From contig NZ_CP025117.1 of the NCBI RefSeq assembly GCF_002831645.1, positions 1,247,514 through 1,311,513 of the forward strand: 64,000 nt of DNA. The letters run 5' to 3'. The position numbers and the translations under genes were made by a program. Positions 18,871 to 27,886 of the stretch are shown piece after piece. Below the pieces are notes generated by a model. That model searched no databases and had not been told where the DNA came from. It worked only from the letters and a program-made list of their open reading frames with translations. The DNA comes from Olleya sp. Bg11-27 (GTDB taxonomy: Bacteria; Bacteroidota; Bacteroidia; Flavobacteriales; Flavobacteriaceae). Numbering within the stretch: position 1 is the first letter of the stretch; every line of letters starts with the position of its first letter.

Positions 18871-19325
18871 TACTTGAATTCGTTTAAGTTAATTACTGTT
18901 GGTTTTTGAGCTTCATGAGCATGAGCTGTACCAACAACAACATTTAAATTACGGAATAATGCTGCACCTAATTTGTTTTTAGGTAACATTCCTTTTACTG
19001 ATTTTTCTACTAACCTTGCTGGATCTTTTCCGAACATTTCTGTAGCAGTTAAACTTCTTTGACCACCTGGGTAACCTGTGTGACGAATGTACGTTTTGTC
19101 ATTCCACTTGTTTCCTGATAAGTTGATTTTTTCTGCATTGATAACAATCACGTTATCCCCACAATCAACATGCGGTGTGAAGCTAGGCTTGTGCTTTCCT
19201 CTAATTAGTTTTGCAACTTTAGAAGACAAACGCCCTAATGTTTGACCTTCTGCATCTACTAAAACCCACTGCTTATCTACAGTAGCTTTGTTTGCCGAAA
19301 TCGTTTTGTAGCTTATTGTGTCCAC
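18870..19325 (-). CDS. rplM: 50S ribosomal protein L13
   Basis: 151 residues. Conserved L13 sequences [41 protein letters not shown] and GMLPKNKLG are present. First gene of the ribosomal block, with a well-formed promoter at 19373-19402, and translationally coupled to rpsI. The pairing rplM-rpsI is nearly universal in bacteria. Confidence 0.97.
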   Translation of the reverse strand: MDTISYKTISANKATVDKQWVLVDAEGQTLGRLSSKVAKLIRGKHKPSFTPHVDCGDNVIVINAEKINLSGNKWNDKTYIRHTGYPGGQRSLTATEMFGKDPARLVEKSVKGMLPKNKLGAALFRNLNVVVGTAHAHEAQKPTVINLNEFK

Positions 19326-19372
19326 GTTATTAATTATTTTTTATTAAACATTCCTCTCTCAAAAAGAGTTTG

Positions 19373-19402
19373 CAAATTTACGATTATATATTTGATTACC
19401 AA
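19373..19402 (-). promoter_or_regulatory. promoter of rplM-rpsI
   Basis: On the minus strand TTG (19402-19400), exactly 19 bases, then TAAATTTG (19380-19373): a full match to the flavobacterial consensus. The -7 box ends 48 bases before the rplM start codon, leaving a leader of about 40 bases. Confidence 0.75.
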
Positions 19403-19526
19403 ATAGTGATACAACTTTTATTTAATAAGTCTGTTGATATCTTTTAACCAATGAAGAAAGTATGGTTTATTATTGCGTAAATTATGGTAACTTATTAAAG
19501 TTCTGTAAGTTAATTAAATTTTAACT

Positions 19527-20906
19527 TTAAATAGATTTTTTACGTGTCTTTTGTTGTCTATTATTTATAAAAATATCGAGAAACAAAATAAGATACACCA
19601 CTAAATACTCTAAACCAATAATCCATAAATTTTCTGTATTGTCAGCATTAGCATAGGCTAAGTAACTAATAATAACAATAAAACTCCAAACGATAGGGAG
19701 TTTGTAATTAGTAAATAGCCCTAGAATTAGAAGTGAAGCAACATACCACGGATGGACAGTGGTACTTAAAAGTAAATAGAAAGTCATGGCTAATAACATA
19801 CTAGTAATAAGTGTTAAAAAGTCTTGGTTTTTTCTTGTCAACGCTAAAATCCAAATAGAAATAAAAATTAATAAGGGTAATACTTTTCCAATAATTGCTA
19901 TTTGATTGTAGCCGGTTGTGGCATATCCAATAGCTCTGGCTATATAATAGAGACTTGCATTAAACTCGAAATTACCAAACCATAAACCAACTGTTTTAGA
20001 ATAGTTGGTTATAAATTGCATGGAAAAGAACGGGGCAAATAGTAGTAGAGTAGTGATACCTATTATACTGTAAAAGCTAATTAATTTTTTGAAATCTATT
20101 TTATTAGAATCATTTTTTAGTCTAAACCATTTAACAAACAATGGTAAAAAGAGAAGCGGTACTAATTTAGTAGAAATTGATAACGCAAAGACAACTGCTG
20201 CCCGTTTCCATTGCTTTTTATGGAGTAAGTATAAGCTTAATATTAGAAAGAAAATCATAACACTTTCAAAATGGAGATTTCCTGTTAATTCGATAATGAT
20301 GAAAGGGTTTAGTATGTACCAGAATATTTTATGTTTAGACAAACCAAGTCTTTCTAGTAGTTTAGCCCCAAAATAGAGCGTGCCCATGTCGGCTGCAATT
20401 ATTAATAATCTTAGGCCAATTACTGAGCCAAGAATATTTGCAGAAGAGCATATATTAGCAATTGTAAATAATAGTTGGTTTATTGGTGGGTAGTTGGAGT
20501 AATGGCTTGCGTTTAAAACCTGCATACCTGTTACTAATTCTTTTCCTTGACTAACTGGTGTTTGTCCTAGGTTTATAAAACTTTCCGGAGTGTATAAATA
20601 AGGGTTGTAACCTTGCAATATCATGCGGCCATCCCAAATAAAGCGATAAAAATCCTGAGATAGGTTTGGGATTGCAAATAAGAAAAGGAGTCTACTTAGT
20701 ATTGCTACAATTACTAAAAGCTTAAAGTTATTTTTGTTGGTTGTAACAATTTTTACAAATAATCCAAATAGTACAATATATAAGGATATTAAAGTGCTGT
20801 AGTCTGTCCTTACTAAATCATAAGCAAATACACCATACAAACAAAAACTAGCTAAGAGTAGCAGTGCCGTTAATTTGTTAGTTTTTAAAATGAATGTATT
20901 AAGCAT
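19527..20906 (-). CDS. GT87-like polyprenyl-phosphate-dependent mannosyltransferase
   Basis: 459 residues with about ten to twelve transmembrane helices. The first periplasmic loop carries SQDFYRFIWDGRMILQGYNP, with the acidic residue of GT-C glycosyltransferases, and later HFESVMIFFLILSLY and SISTKLVPLLFLPLF resemble the GT87/DUF2029 pattern. Such enzymes add sugars from lipid-phosphate donors on the outer side of the inner membrane. It lies in a same-strand run with two GT2 genes, one of them similar to dolichyl-phosphate mannose synthases, which could supply the lipid donor. Donor and acceptor are inferred, not shown. Confidence 0.72.
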   Translation of the reverse strand: MLNTFILKTNKLTALLLLASFCLYGVFAYDLVRTDYSTLISLYIVLFGLFVKIVTTNKNNFKLLVIVAILSRLLFLFAIPNLSQDFYRFIWDGRMILQGYNPYLYTPESFINLGQTPVSQGKELVTGMQVLNASHYSNYPPINQLLFTIANICSSANILGSVIGLRLLIIAADMGTLYFGAKLLERLGLSKHKIFWYILNPFIIIELTGNLHFESVMIFFLILSLYLLHKKQWKRAAVVFALSISTKLVPLLFLPLFVKWFRLKNDSNKIDFKKLISFYSIIGITTLLLFAPFFSMQFITNYSKTVGLWFGNFEFNASLYYIARAIGYATTGYNQIAIIGKVLPLLIFISIWILALTRKNQDFLTLITSMLLAMTFYLLLSTTVHPWYVASLLILGLFTNYKLPIVWSFIVIISYLAYANADNTENLWIIGLEYLVVYLILFLDIFINNRQQKTRKKSI

Positions 20907-21074
20907 GATGCGTCCTGCGTTAGCGGTTGAAATGGCATCCTTTTTTGCGACCTAATGGCTATACTGTCCTTTTATTGGAGGTATTAAGTTGAAAAATAGG
21001 CCGAAACTAGTTTAAGACTACTTCGCGAAAAAGATATAATGCAAGACGCGACCCTTGTGGTAACGCCCAAATAT
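20907..21074 (-). repeat. intergenic repeat-like element between glycosyltransferase genes
   Basis: A GC-richer 168-base spacer with no reading frame. On the minus strand it runs from GGGCGTTACC, through a GGTCGCG and a TATATCTTTTTCGCGAA block, to AAAAAGGATGCC and TTTCAACCGCTAACGCAGGAC. This order of blocks matches a degenerate intergenic repeat I know from many Bacteroidota genomes. Its base composition stands out from both neighbours. It begins at the first base upstream of the GT87-like start codon. Confidence 0.45.
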
Positions 21075-22565
21075 TTAAGCTTTAGAGGTCAATGATTTGA
21101 AAAATACAAATCCAAAACCTATCGTTAACATTAAATGAAAAGGGAATAAACCAAAGTCTCCTCCTTGGTCTCCAACGACAAAAGCGCTATACATTCCAAA
21201 AGCAAAATATAGCATTAATGCGCCTTCAAAAATGACATTAATAGATATGTTTTTACGTAAATATTTGTTGCCTTTCCAGCTGTCTTTAAGTGTGCTGATA
21301 TTAAATTTAGGAGTACGTACAAATTCACTACGCTTCCCAATATGTCCTTCTATTACTGCTATGGAGTTATGTAATGAAAAGCCCATTGCTATGGAGAAAA
21401 ATGTAAAGAATAAAGCGATGTATTTTAGAAAGTCTTTAAAGGTATTACCGTGACTTTGTTTGTACATGACCCAATAACAGATAAAAAATATGACGGTACT
21501 AACAACAAAGAAACTCATGACATAAAAGTAAGGTCTTAAATGTGCATATTCGTTTTTGATGTACAACATTGGAATACTTAAAATACCAACAATTAGTACG
21601 TTTAAAAACATGGTGCTATTGAGTAGGTGTAATAGTCCGTGCATTTTAGTTTTAGCAGAAATGTTTTTACTTGTAACTACACGCCCAAACATTTTTTGAA
21701 AGTTTTCTGCACCACCTTTGTTCCATCTAAACTGTTGCGATCTTGCAGCACTAATAACCACGGGTAATTCAGCAGGAGTCTCTACATCTTCCAAATACTT
21801 GAATTTCCAGTTTTTAAGTTGTGCTCTGTAACTTAAGTCTAAATCTTCCGTTAATGTATCACCTTCCCAATTTCCTGCGTCAAGAATACAATCTTTACGC
21901 CAAACACCAGCAGTACCATTAAAGTTAATAAAGTGTCCTTTGCTACTACGTCCCACTTGTTCTAATGTAAAATGAGCATCTAAAGCAAAGGCTTGTATTT
22001 TTGTTAATGTAGAATAATCCCTGTTAATATGTCCCCAACGGGTTTGTACAACACCAATTTCTGAGTCTTTAAAATAGGGGATCGTTTTCTTTAACCAGTT
22101 AGGTTCTGGCAAGAAATCGGCATCAAAAATAGCGATGTATTCTCCTTTTGCAATTTCTAAACCTTCTTTTAAAGCGCCTGCTTTAAAACCTTGTCTATTA
22201 GTTCTAGTTATTTGAGTAATGTTTAAGCCTTGTGCTTTTAGTCTATCGACGTGTGTTTTTGTGGTTGCCACGGTCTCATCAGTAGAGTCGTCTAAAACTT
22301 GTATTTCTAATTTGTCCTTTGGATAGTCCATTAAGGCTATGTTGTCCAATAGGCGATCCATAACATACAGCTCGTTATAAACGGGCAGTTGTATGGTTAC
22401 AAACGGAATTTCTTCCGGATTGGTAAAGTCAAATTTAGGGCCGGTTTCTTCCTTCTTTTTTGATGCTAAGTAATTAAACAGTAGGTTTAATTGTGCCAAA
22501 GCATACATGAAAATAAGAACTAGCGCAATGCTATAGATAATAATGGTAATGGTTTCGAGAATCAC
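21075..22565 (-). CDS. processive family 2 glycosyltransferase, cellulose-synthase-like
   Basis: 496 residues. One N-terminal transmembrane helix (about 5-30), a GT-A domain with the full D,D,D,QxxRW set: LDDSTDET (D92-D93), FDADF (D148, D150), TED (239-241) and QQFRWNKG (277-284), then about four C-terminal helices. This is the layout of processive beta-glycan or glucosyl-lipid synthases. No BcsB or PilZ partner is seen nearby, so the product is unknown. It starts with GTG at 22565, overlapping the stop of the preceding GT2 gene (GTGA), which implies translational coupling. Confidence 0.85.
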   Translation of the reverse strand: MILETITIIIYSIALVLIFMYALAQLNLLFNYLASKKKEETGPKFDFTNPEEIPFVTIQLPVYNELYVMDRLLDNIALMDYPKDKLEIQVLDDSTDETVATTKTHVDRLKAQGLNITQITRTNRQGFKAGALKEGLEIAKGEYIAIFDADFLPEPNWLKKTIPYFKDSEIGVVQTRWGHINRDYSTLTKIQAFALDAHFTLEQVGRSSKGHFINFNGTAGVWRKDCILDAGNWEGDTLTEDLDLSYRAQLKNWKFKYLEDVETPAELPVVISAARSQQFRWNKGGAENFQKMFGRVVTSKNISAKTKMHGLLHLLNSTMFLNVLIVGILSIPMLYIKNEYAHLRPYFYVMSFFVVSTVIFFICYWVMYKQSHGNTFKDFLKYIALFFTFFSIAMGFSLHNSIAVIEGHIGKRSEFVRTPKFNISTLKDSWKGNKYLRKNISINVIFEGALMLYFAFGMYSAFVVGDQGGDFGLFPFHLMLTIGFGFVFFKSLTSKA

Positions 22566-23254
22566 TTTTTAAAACTGTATTTGAAAATCCACGTTAGTAT
22601 TTTAACGCCAGCAAATATACTACCTTTTATCGTTCCTGAAACTTTTGAGACACCAATTCTATTTCTGTAGTTAACAGGGACTTCTATATAGGTTAGTTTT
22701 TGCTTTAATACTTTTAGTTGCATTTCTACAGTCCAGCCATAGGTTTTGTCTTCCATATTCAGTCCTAGTAGTTTATTATATTTAATTGCTCTGAATGGAC
22801 CGAGGTCTGTAAATTTAGCATTAAAAAAAAGAGACATTAATGTGGTTGCTAGCCAGTTTCCAAATACTTGTTGGGGCATCATACTGCCTTCTTCTCTTAA
22901 GTCCTTTACACGTGCGCCAACAACAAAGTCTTTATTTTGATCTAAAATGGGAGCTACGATTTTTGTTAATTCTTCAGGGAAATCGCTATAATCGCCATCT
23001 AAAAACACGACAATATCTGGTTTAGTCTCTTGTTTAGCGATATAGTCCATCCCTTTTAAGCAAGCATAGCCATAGCCTTTATTATTTTCTTGTAAAACAG
23101 TGGCTCCAGCGTTTTTAGCGTTGGCTTCTGTGAGGTCTGTCGAGTTGTTGCTAACTACAATAACCTCGTCAACTATAGACGGAATAGCTTTAATTACATG
23201 TGCTATAGAATCTTGCTCGTTATAGGCAGGAATGATGACTTTTATTTTGGTCAT
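22562..23254 (-). CDS. family 2 glycosyltransferase, polyprenyl-phosphate mannose synthase-like
   Basis: 230 residues. GT-A fold without membrane helices: IPAYNEQDSIAHVI at the start, VVFLDGDYSDFPEEL with the metal-binding DGD (about 85-87), and YGWTVEMQLKVL plus PVNYRNRIGVSKVSG typical of DPM1-like enzymes. It probably makes a polyprenyl-phosphate sugar. Four-base overlaps on both sides (with the MORN gene upstream and the processive GT downstream) show a tightly coupled operon. Confidence 0.82.
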   Translation of the reverse strand: MTKIKVIIPAYNEQDSIAHVIKAIPSIVDEVIVVSNNSTDLTEANAKNAGATVLQENNKGYGYACLKGMDYIAKQETKPDIVVFLDGDYSDFPEELTKIVAPILDQNKDFVVGARVKDLREEGSMMPQQVFGNWLATTLMSLFFNAKFTDLGPFRAIKYNKLLGLNMEDKTYGWTVEMQLKVLKQKLTYIEVPVNYRNRIGVSKVSGTIKGSIFAGVKILTWIFKYSFKK

Positions 23255-24030
23255 TTAAGATCGCTTAATTTGTTTTCTTTTTTGAAGGACTTAAAATCGG
23301 TCCACTCTTTTATTTTTTCTCCTGCTTGGTATTTGATAGCAGAAGTCAACTCTTCATCTTTATACATCAGACAATAGCCGTTTTTTTGGTTGTCTTTGAG
23401 TTGGCACTTATGGTTTATTTTTTCATTTTTATCATAAAATAACCACCATTTAATTTTTTGGTCAGTTTGATAATGACCTTCTTTTTCTTTGATTCCGTTC
23501 TTACGAAAAAATGTCCAATACCCTTCTTTTAGATTTTGGTTAAAGCGTCCAAATTTAGATATTACTGCGTTGTTATGATAGAATTTCCAGAATTTATTTT
23601 TTAAACCATTGGTATAGCTTCCTTCGCTTTCTGTTTTAGTATTGTTATGGTATGTTTTCCAATAGCCGTTTTTACTACCATTTATATAGTGTCCTTGACT
23701 TTTTAAATAGGTGTTTTTATGATATGTTTTCCAATACCCATTTTCTTTACCGTCTAAATATTGGCCTTGTTTTTCTAATGTGTTACTATCAAAAAAATAT
23801 CTCCAATAGCTAGTTTTTAAATCGGACTCAAAATTTCCTTTTGCTTTCACGACTTGGTTCTCGTAATAAAAGGTCCAAAAACCAGTCTTTTGATTATCCA
23901 TAGACCAGCCTTCTGCTTCGATATTTCCGTTTTCAAAATAGGTTCTTACGTATGTTTTTTCCGCGTAAGCGATACAAGTAATACTTAAAAACAAGAATAG
24001 GAAAACGGATTTTATATTAAGTTTCTCCAA
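23251..24030 (-). CDS. exported MORN-repeat (YwqK-like) protein
   Basis: 259 residues. Signal peptide at about 1-23 (VFLFLFLSITCIAYA), then eight to nine tandem repeats of about 23 residues with the pattern G-x-Y-x-x-G-x-K-x-G-Y-W-K-x-Y-x-x-N (MORN_2 repeats). Automatic pipelines name such proteins 'YwqK family antitoxin', but nothing here supports a toxin partner. It sits between the polyferredoxin gene (next base) and a GT2 gene (four-base overlap). A surface or periplasmic scaffold role is possible. Confidence 0.8.
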   Translation of the reverse strand: MEKLNIKSVFLFLFLSITCIAYAEKTYVRTYFENGNIEAEGWSMDNQKTGFWTFYYENQVVKAKGNFESDLKTSYWRYFFDSNTLEKQGQYLDGKENGYWKTYHKNTYLKSQGHYINGSKNGYWKTYHNNTKTESEGSYTNGLKNKFWKFYHNNAVISKFGRFNQNLKEGYWTFFRKNGIKEKEGHYQTDQKIKWWLFYDKNEKINHKCQLKDNQKNGYCLMYKDEELTSAIKYQAGEKIKEWTDFKSFKKENKLSDLK

Positions 24031-25620
24031 TTATTTTTTATTAACAAAATCCATTAAATCAACATCATTACCTAATAAGATTTCTGTTGGATTGATACGT
24101 CCATCCATAGTATCGTTTTCTAATTTTAAAACACCTCTAGGACAAACAGCACTACAAACACCACAACCAACACAACTAGAACGTATAATGTTTTCTCCTT
24201 TTTGCGCATAAGCTCTTACATCAATACCCATTTCGCAACTATTAGAGCAGTTCCCACAAGAGATACACTGTCCTCCATTGGTTGTAATTCTGAATTTTGA
24301 AAATAAACGTTGTTGGAAACCTAATATAGCGGCCATAGGGCATCCAAAACGACACCATGATCTACTCCCTAAAATAGGGTAAAACCCAGTTCCAATAACA
24401 CCAGAAAATATGGAGCCTATGTAAATTCCGTATATAGAGCGTAAAGTCCCACCTTTAATGAAAAATAAATTTTCAGTAGTTGCCGTAAAATGCATAAATA
24501 GTAATAAAGCGATAACCGCTCCGTAGCCAATCGCTCCTGCTTTGGCGTCTTTACCCAATTCTTTACCTCTAAAGTACATAACTCCAGCAAAAATAATGGT
24601 TAAAAACACTATAACAGCAGTAATAAATACGTCTCTTGTTAACCAGAAATTGTTACTGTCTTTACCTAGATAACTATAGACCATAGCAGTTGTCATAACA
24701 ACAGAAAACACTAATACGGTATGAATTAACCAGCGCTCTAATTTCCAAGCAGATAATTTTTTTGATGATAATTGTCTGAAGGAGTCTCCCGCAGTTTCTG
24801 CTAATCCACCACAACCACAAACCCAAGAGCAGTACCATCTTTTTCCATATTTATACGTTAATATCGGAGTGATTAAAAACGTAGATACAATTCCAAAAAC
24901 AATTAACGCTAAACCTAAATTACCATTTGATAAAAAGCCCTTTACCGACCACTCGTCAAAAATATAATAGTTTAAGGGCCATACACTTTTTAGATCATAA
25001 TACGGTAAGTCATTATTCATGACATACATAAATTCTGGTATTAAGAAGGCAAACCCTAGCTGAAAGAACATCACAGACATGGTACGTATTTGTTGATAAC
25101 GATTATGTCTGTATTTTAAAATAAATTTGTAACCAAAAGCTAATATCGCAATGGTATATAATGACCCATACACAAACCATTGACTGGCGTTACGCCCACT
25201 TAAAAGATTACTTAATGGGTCAAATAAGCCAACCAAACCTGTGTTTGGAGCACCATCTTTGGCTAATCCTAAATATTGCGGATAAAAATATAGTACAATA
25301 TAGAAGCTAGTCAATATGACCCCTAATGCCCAACCCCAAAAGCCACGCGATGAGATCGATTTAAACCACGTTCCGTCGTTTTTAATTCCCTCTAGTTTGG
25401 TTAGGTAAGCCTCTCTAGAATAGATAACTACTCCTGCGCCAATCATTACTAAAGAAAGGGTTAAGAATAATCCTGTATTAGGAAGGTGCACATTAAATAA
25501 AGCTAATGCTAGTATTAAAAGTCCAACAAGACCAATACCTAAAGCCACTTTTTGTTTTGTTGATATATGAAAGGCATCAGGAGATGCTAATGACATACTA
25601 TGGTTTATTTTATTGCTCAT
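24031..25620 (-). CDS. membrane polyferredoxin (NapH/NosR/CcoG-like)
   Basis: 529 residues. About ten transmembrane helices, two Cys-containing membrane loops (WVCGCGG at about 267-273 and SWCRFGCPM near 422-430), and two C-terminal 4Fe-4S ferredoxin motifs CISCGNCSNSCEMG and CVGCGVCSAVCPRG. Proteins of this group pass electrons across or into the inner membrane. The gene ends one base before the MORN gene and starts five bases after the FAD oxidoreductase gene, which suggests that the two redox proteins work as a pair: NAD(P)H to FAD to iron-sulfur chain to an unknown acceptor. Confidence 0.8.
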   Translation of the reverse strand: MSNKINHSMSLASPDAFHISTKQKVALGIGLVGLLILALALFNVHLPNTGLFLTLSLVMIGAGVVIYSREAYLTKLEGIKNDGTWFKSISSRGFWGWALGVILTSFYIVLYFYPQYLGLAKDGAPNTGLVGLFDPLSNLLSGRNASQWFVYGSLYTIAILAFGYKFILKYRHNRYQQIRTMSVMFFQLGFAFLIPEFMYVMNNDLPYYDLKSVWPLNYYIFDEWSVKGFLSNGNLGLALIVFGIVSTFLITPILTYKYGKRWYCSWVCGCGGLAETAGDSFRQLSSKKLSAWKLERWLIHTVLVFSVVMTTAMVYSYLGKDSNNFWLTRDVFITAVIVFLTIIFAGVMYFRGKELGKDAKAGAIGYGAVIALLLFMHFTATTENLFFIKGGTLRSIYGIYIGSIFSGVIGTGFYPILGSRSWCRFGCPMAAILGFQQRLFSKFRITTNGGQCISCGNCSNSCEMGIDVRAYAQKGENIIRSSCVGCGVCSAVCPRGVLKLENDTMDGRINPTEILLGNDVDLMDFVNKK

Positions 25621-25625
25621 ATTAA

Positions 25626-26930
25626 TTATACCGTTTGTAATTGATTGTTGTAAGTGGCTAAAATTTCTTTTTCAAAGTGTTTGTAAAACTCGGGGTCAAA
25701 ATTGGCTTCTTTCAGATTGTTGATTACGTAATCAACATCTCGATTTTCAGTTAGCCATTTGTCAAAAGTTTCATGTCGCATTCTTATCCCAAAAGTGTTA
25801 ATCCCTAAAAAAGCATTGGTGTCTTTGTGGTAAGCAATGGTAATGCACTTGGTGTCGTCGTCATGCTTCCAATGAAAATGTTTCTCGTATTCTGGTTGTC
25901 CGCGTTCTCCAAATACCCAACCATAGGTTTGGTATTCTATATCTAAAAATTTAGCACTGTTAAACCAATGTCCAGGTTTGTATTCTAATGGATTATCGCA
26001 AATAGTTTGTGCTAAAGTTTCTCCCATCATACGACCAGTGTACCAAACGGCTTCAATTGGTCGTCTGTTTCCTATGCCTTCATGTTGCTCTGCACAATCG
26101 CCAATAGCGTAAACGTCTTTAATATTTGTTTCTAAGTAACGGTTAACTAAAACGCCTCTTTTAGTTTCTATTTTGGAGTCTTTTAAAAACGAAATATTGG
26201 GAGAAACACCTGCTGTTAAACCAACAAAATTGCATTCTAGTTCTTCTCCCGTTTCTTCGATGATGACAGATTTAACTTTTCCGTTCTCGTCTGAATTGAT
26301 CGCTTTCAAGTTAGTGGATAGTCGTAAATCTATATGGTGATTTTTAATATGCCTATTTATCATTCGACTTTCACCTTTAGGTAATACGCCATTCCAAAAA
26401 CTATCTTCTCTCACTAAAAAAGTAACAGGGATCTCTCTAGAATTAAGCATTTCTGCTAATTCAATTCCAATTAAACCACCACCAACAATTACTGCACGTT
26501 TGCAAACTTTATTGTTAGGTGCTACCACTTCCATGTTATCCAAATCCTGTTTGCTATACAAACCTTGTGCACCTATAAGATCTTGTCCTGGCCATCCAAA
26601 TTTATTAGGTTTACTACCAGTTGCTATCACAAGTTTGTCATATTTCATTTGGTCACCTTCTGCAAAAACTAGTGTTTTAGTATCCGTATCAATAGTGTCA
26701 ACGTAACCTTTTTTTAGCTCAATTCTGTTTTTCTCCCAAAACCAATTTTCGTAAGGTTGTGTGTGTTCAAACTTCATATGTCCCATATATACATACATCA
26801 ATGCAGTACGCGAGAAAAAGTAATCTGTTTCGGCAGAAATAATTGTTATTTTTTTGTCCGATAATTTTCTGACGTGTCTTGCTAGAGTAACTCCAGAAAT
26901 TCCGTTTCCTATAATGACGATGTGTTCCAT
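25626..26930 (-). CDS. FAD-dependent NAD(P)H oxidoreductase
   Basis: 434 residues. Two Rossmann dinucleotide folds: N-terminal IVIIGNGISGVTLARHV for FAD and internal RAVIVGGGLIGIELAEML (about 147-164) for NAD(P)H; then KDVYAIGDCAEQ, the second FAD-binding motif. No redox-active CxxC is seen, so it resembles nitrite-reductase-type or rubredoxin/ferredoxin reductases more than thioredoxin reductase. First gene of the operon with the membrane polyferredoxin. Confidence 0.85.
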   Translation of the reverse strand: MEHIVIIGNGISGVTLARHVRKLSDKKITIISAETDYFFSRTALMYVYMGHMKFEHTQPYENWFWEKNRIELKKGYVDTIDTDTKTLVFAEGDQMKYDKLVIATGSKPNKFGWPGQDLIGAQGLYSKQDLDNMEVVAPNNKVCKRAVIVGGGLIGIELAEMLNSREIPVTFLVREDSFWNGVLPKGESRMINRHIKNHHIDLRLSTNLKAINSDENGKVKSVIIEETGEELECNFVGLTAGVSPNISFLKDSKIETKRGVLVNRYLETNIKDVYAIGDCAEQHEGIGNRRPIEAVWYTGRMMGETLAQTICDNPLEYKPGHWFNSAKFLDIEYQTYGWVFGERGQPEYEKHFHWKHDDDTKCITIAYHKDTNAFLGINTFGIRMRHETFDKWLTENRDVDYVINNLKEANFDPEFYKHFEKEILATYNNQLQTV

Positions 26931-27126
26931 AAATTTAGTTTGTTAGATAGTAGGTCGGTTTTAAAGTTAATAACTTAATCGCTTTTATAATTTAGAATGG
27001 GTTTAAATTAAGAAACGCTGTAAGGTTTGTTTCTCAAATTAGACACTATTTTTTTTATTTATTTTTGAAAGTTTATTGTCAGTATTAAGACTTAAAGGAT
27101 GTTAGAATGATCTAAAACAAAATTCA

Positions 27127-27846
27127 ATGATGAAAAAGACCCTCTTAATATTACTTGTTGTTTGCGGAGTAGTTTCCGTACAAGCGCAATCTCTAAATGA
27201 TTTTTTTACACAAACCGACGCGTTTTTAAAAACACACGTGGCTAAAGGTAAAGTAGATTATGAGGGCATAAAGAATAACACAGAAACTTTAAACACAATC
27301 TTAACACTTGCCAAAGGCGTATCGGTAGATAAGTCAGATGCTAAAAATTATCAAGCGTTTTGGATTAATGCGTATAATTTATCTGTAATTAAAGGTATAG
27401 TAGATAATTACCCTATAGCATCACCTTTAGATAAAGCTGGTTTTTTTGATAAAACAACATATAGCTTAGCAGGTAAACATGTCACTTTAAATACTATTGA
27501 AAATGAGTTGTTGAGAGCTAATTTTAAAGATGCACGATTTCACTTTGTGCTTGTTTGTGGAGCAATTGGTTGCCCACCTTTAATAGCTGATGTGTATTTG
27601 CCAAAATCACTAGAAGCGCAATTAGAAAAACAAACAACGTTAGCTTTAAATGGTAATTATTTTATAAAAGTAAATACTAAAAAGAAAACAGTTGAAGGGT
27701 CTGAAATCCTAAAATGGTATAATGAAGATTTTGTACAAAATGGGTTAACCGAAATTCAATTTATTAATACTTATAGAGTCAACAAAATACCAAAGGATTA
27801 CAAATTAAAATACTTTAGCTATAACTGGAAATTAAATAAACAATAA
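27127..27846 (+). CDS. exported DUF547 protein
   Basis: 239 residues, signal peptide at 1-21 (LLVVCGVVSVQAQ). DUF547 core with AFWINAYNLSVIKGIVDNYP, NTIENELLR, DARFHFVLVCGAIGCPPL and the C-terminal LKYFSYNWKLN. The conserved Cys of CGAIGCPPL and nearby His could form a papain-like site, but activity is unproven. A second DUF547 protein is encoded at 38520 in the arsenosugar locus. It lies divergent from the FAD oxidoreductase, with a 196-base intergenic region and no clear promoter. ATG codons at 27127 and 27130 are both possible starts. Confidence 0.85.
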   Translation: MMKKTLLILLVVCGVVSVQAQSLNDFFTQTDAFLKTHVAKGKVDYEGIKNNTETLNTILTLAKGVSVDKSDAKNYQAFWINAYNLSVIKGIVDNYPIASPLDKAGFFDKTTYSLAGKHVTLNTIENELLRANFKDARFHFVLVCGAIGCPPLIADVYLPKSLEAQLEKQTTLALNGNYFIKVNTKKKTVEGSEILKWYNEDFVQNGLTEIQFINTYRVNKIPKDYKLKYFSYNWKLNKQ

Positions 27847-27852
27847 CATAAT

Positions 27853-27870
27853 AACGCTTACGCGGAAATA
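27853..27870 (+). repeat. copy of short dispersed motif GCTTACGCGGAAATA
   Basis: AACGCTTACGCGGAAATA between the DUF547 and barrel genes. The same core recurs at 16393, 50993 and 51595 (last inverted), with looser forms at 52529 and 62312. See findings. Confidence 0.5.
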
Positions 27871-27886
27871 AATAAACACACAAAAC

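Noticed and set aside
23251-24030. Toxin-antitoxin system suggested by the YwqK antitoxin-type name
   Set aside because: No small toxin-like gene is adjacent; the protein is exported and built of MORN repeats.
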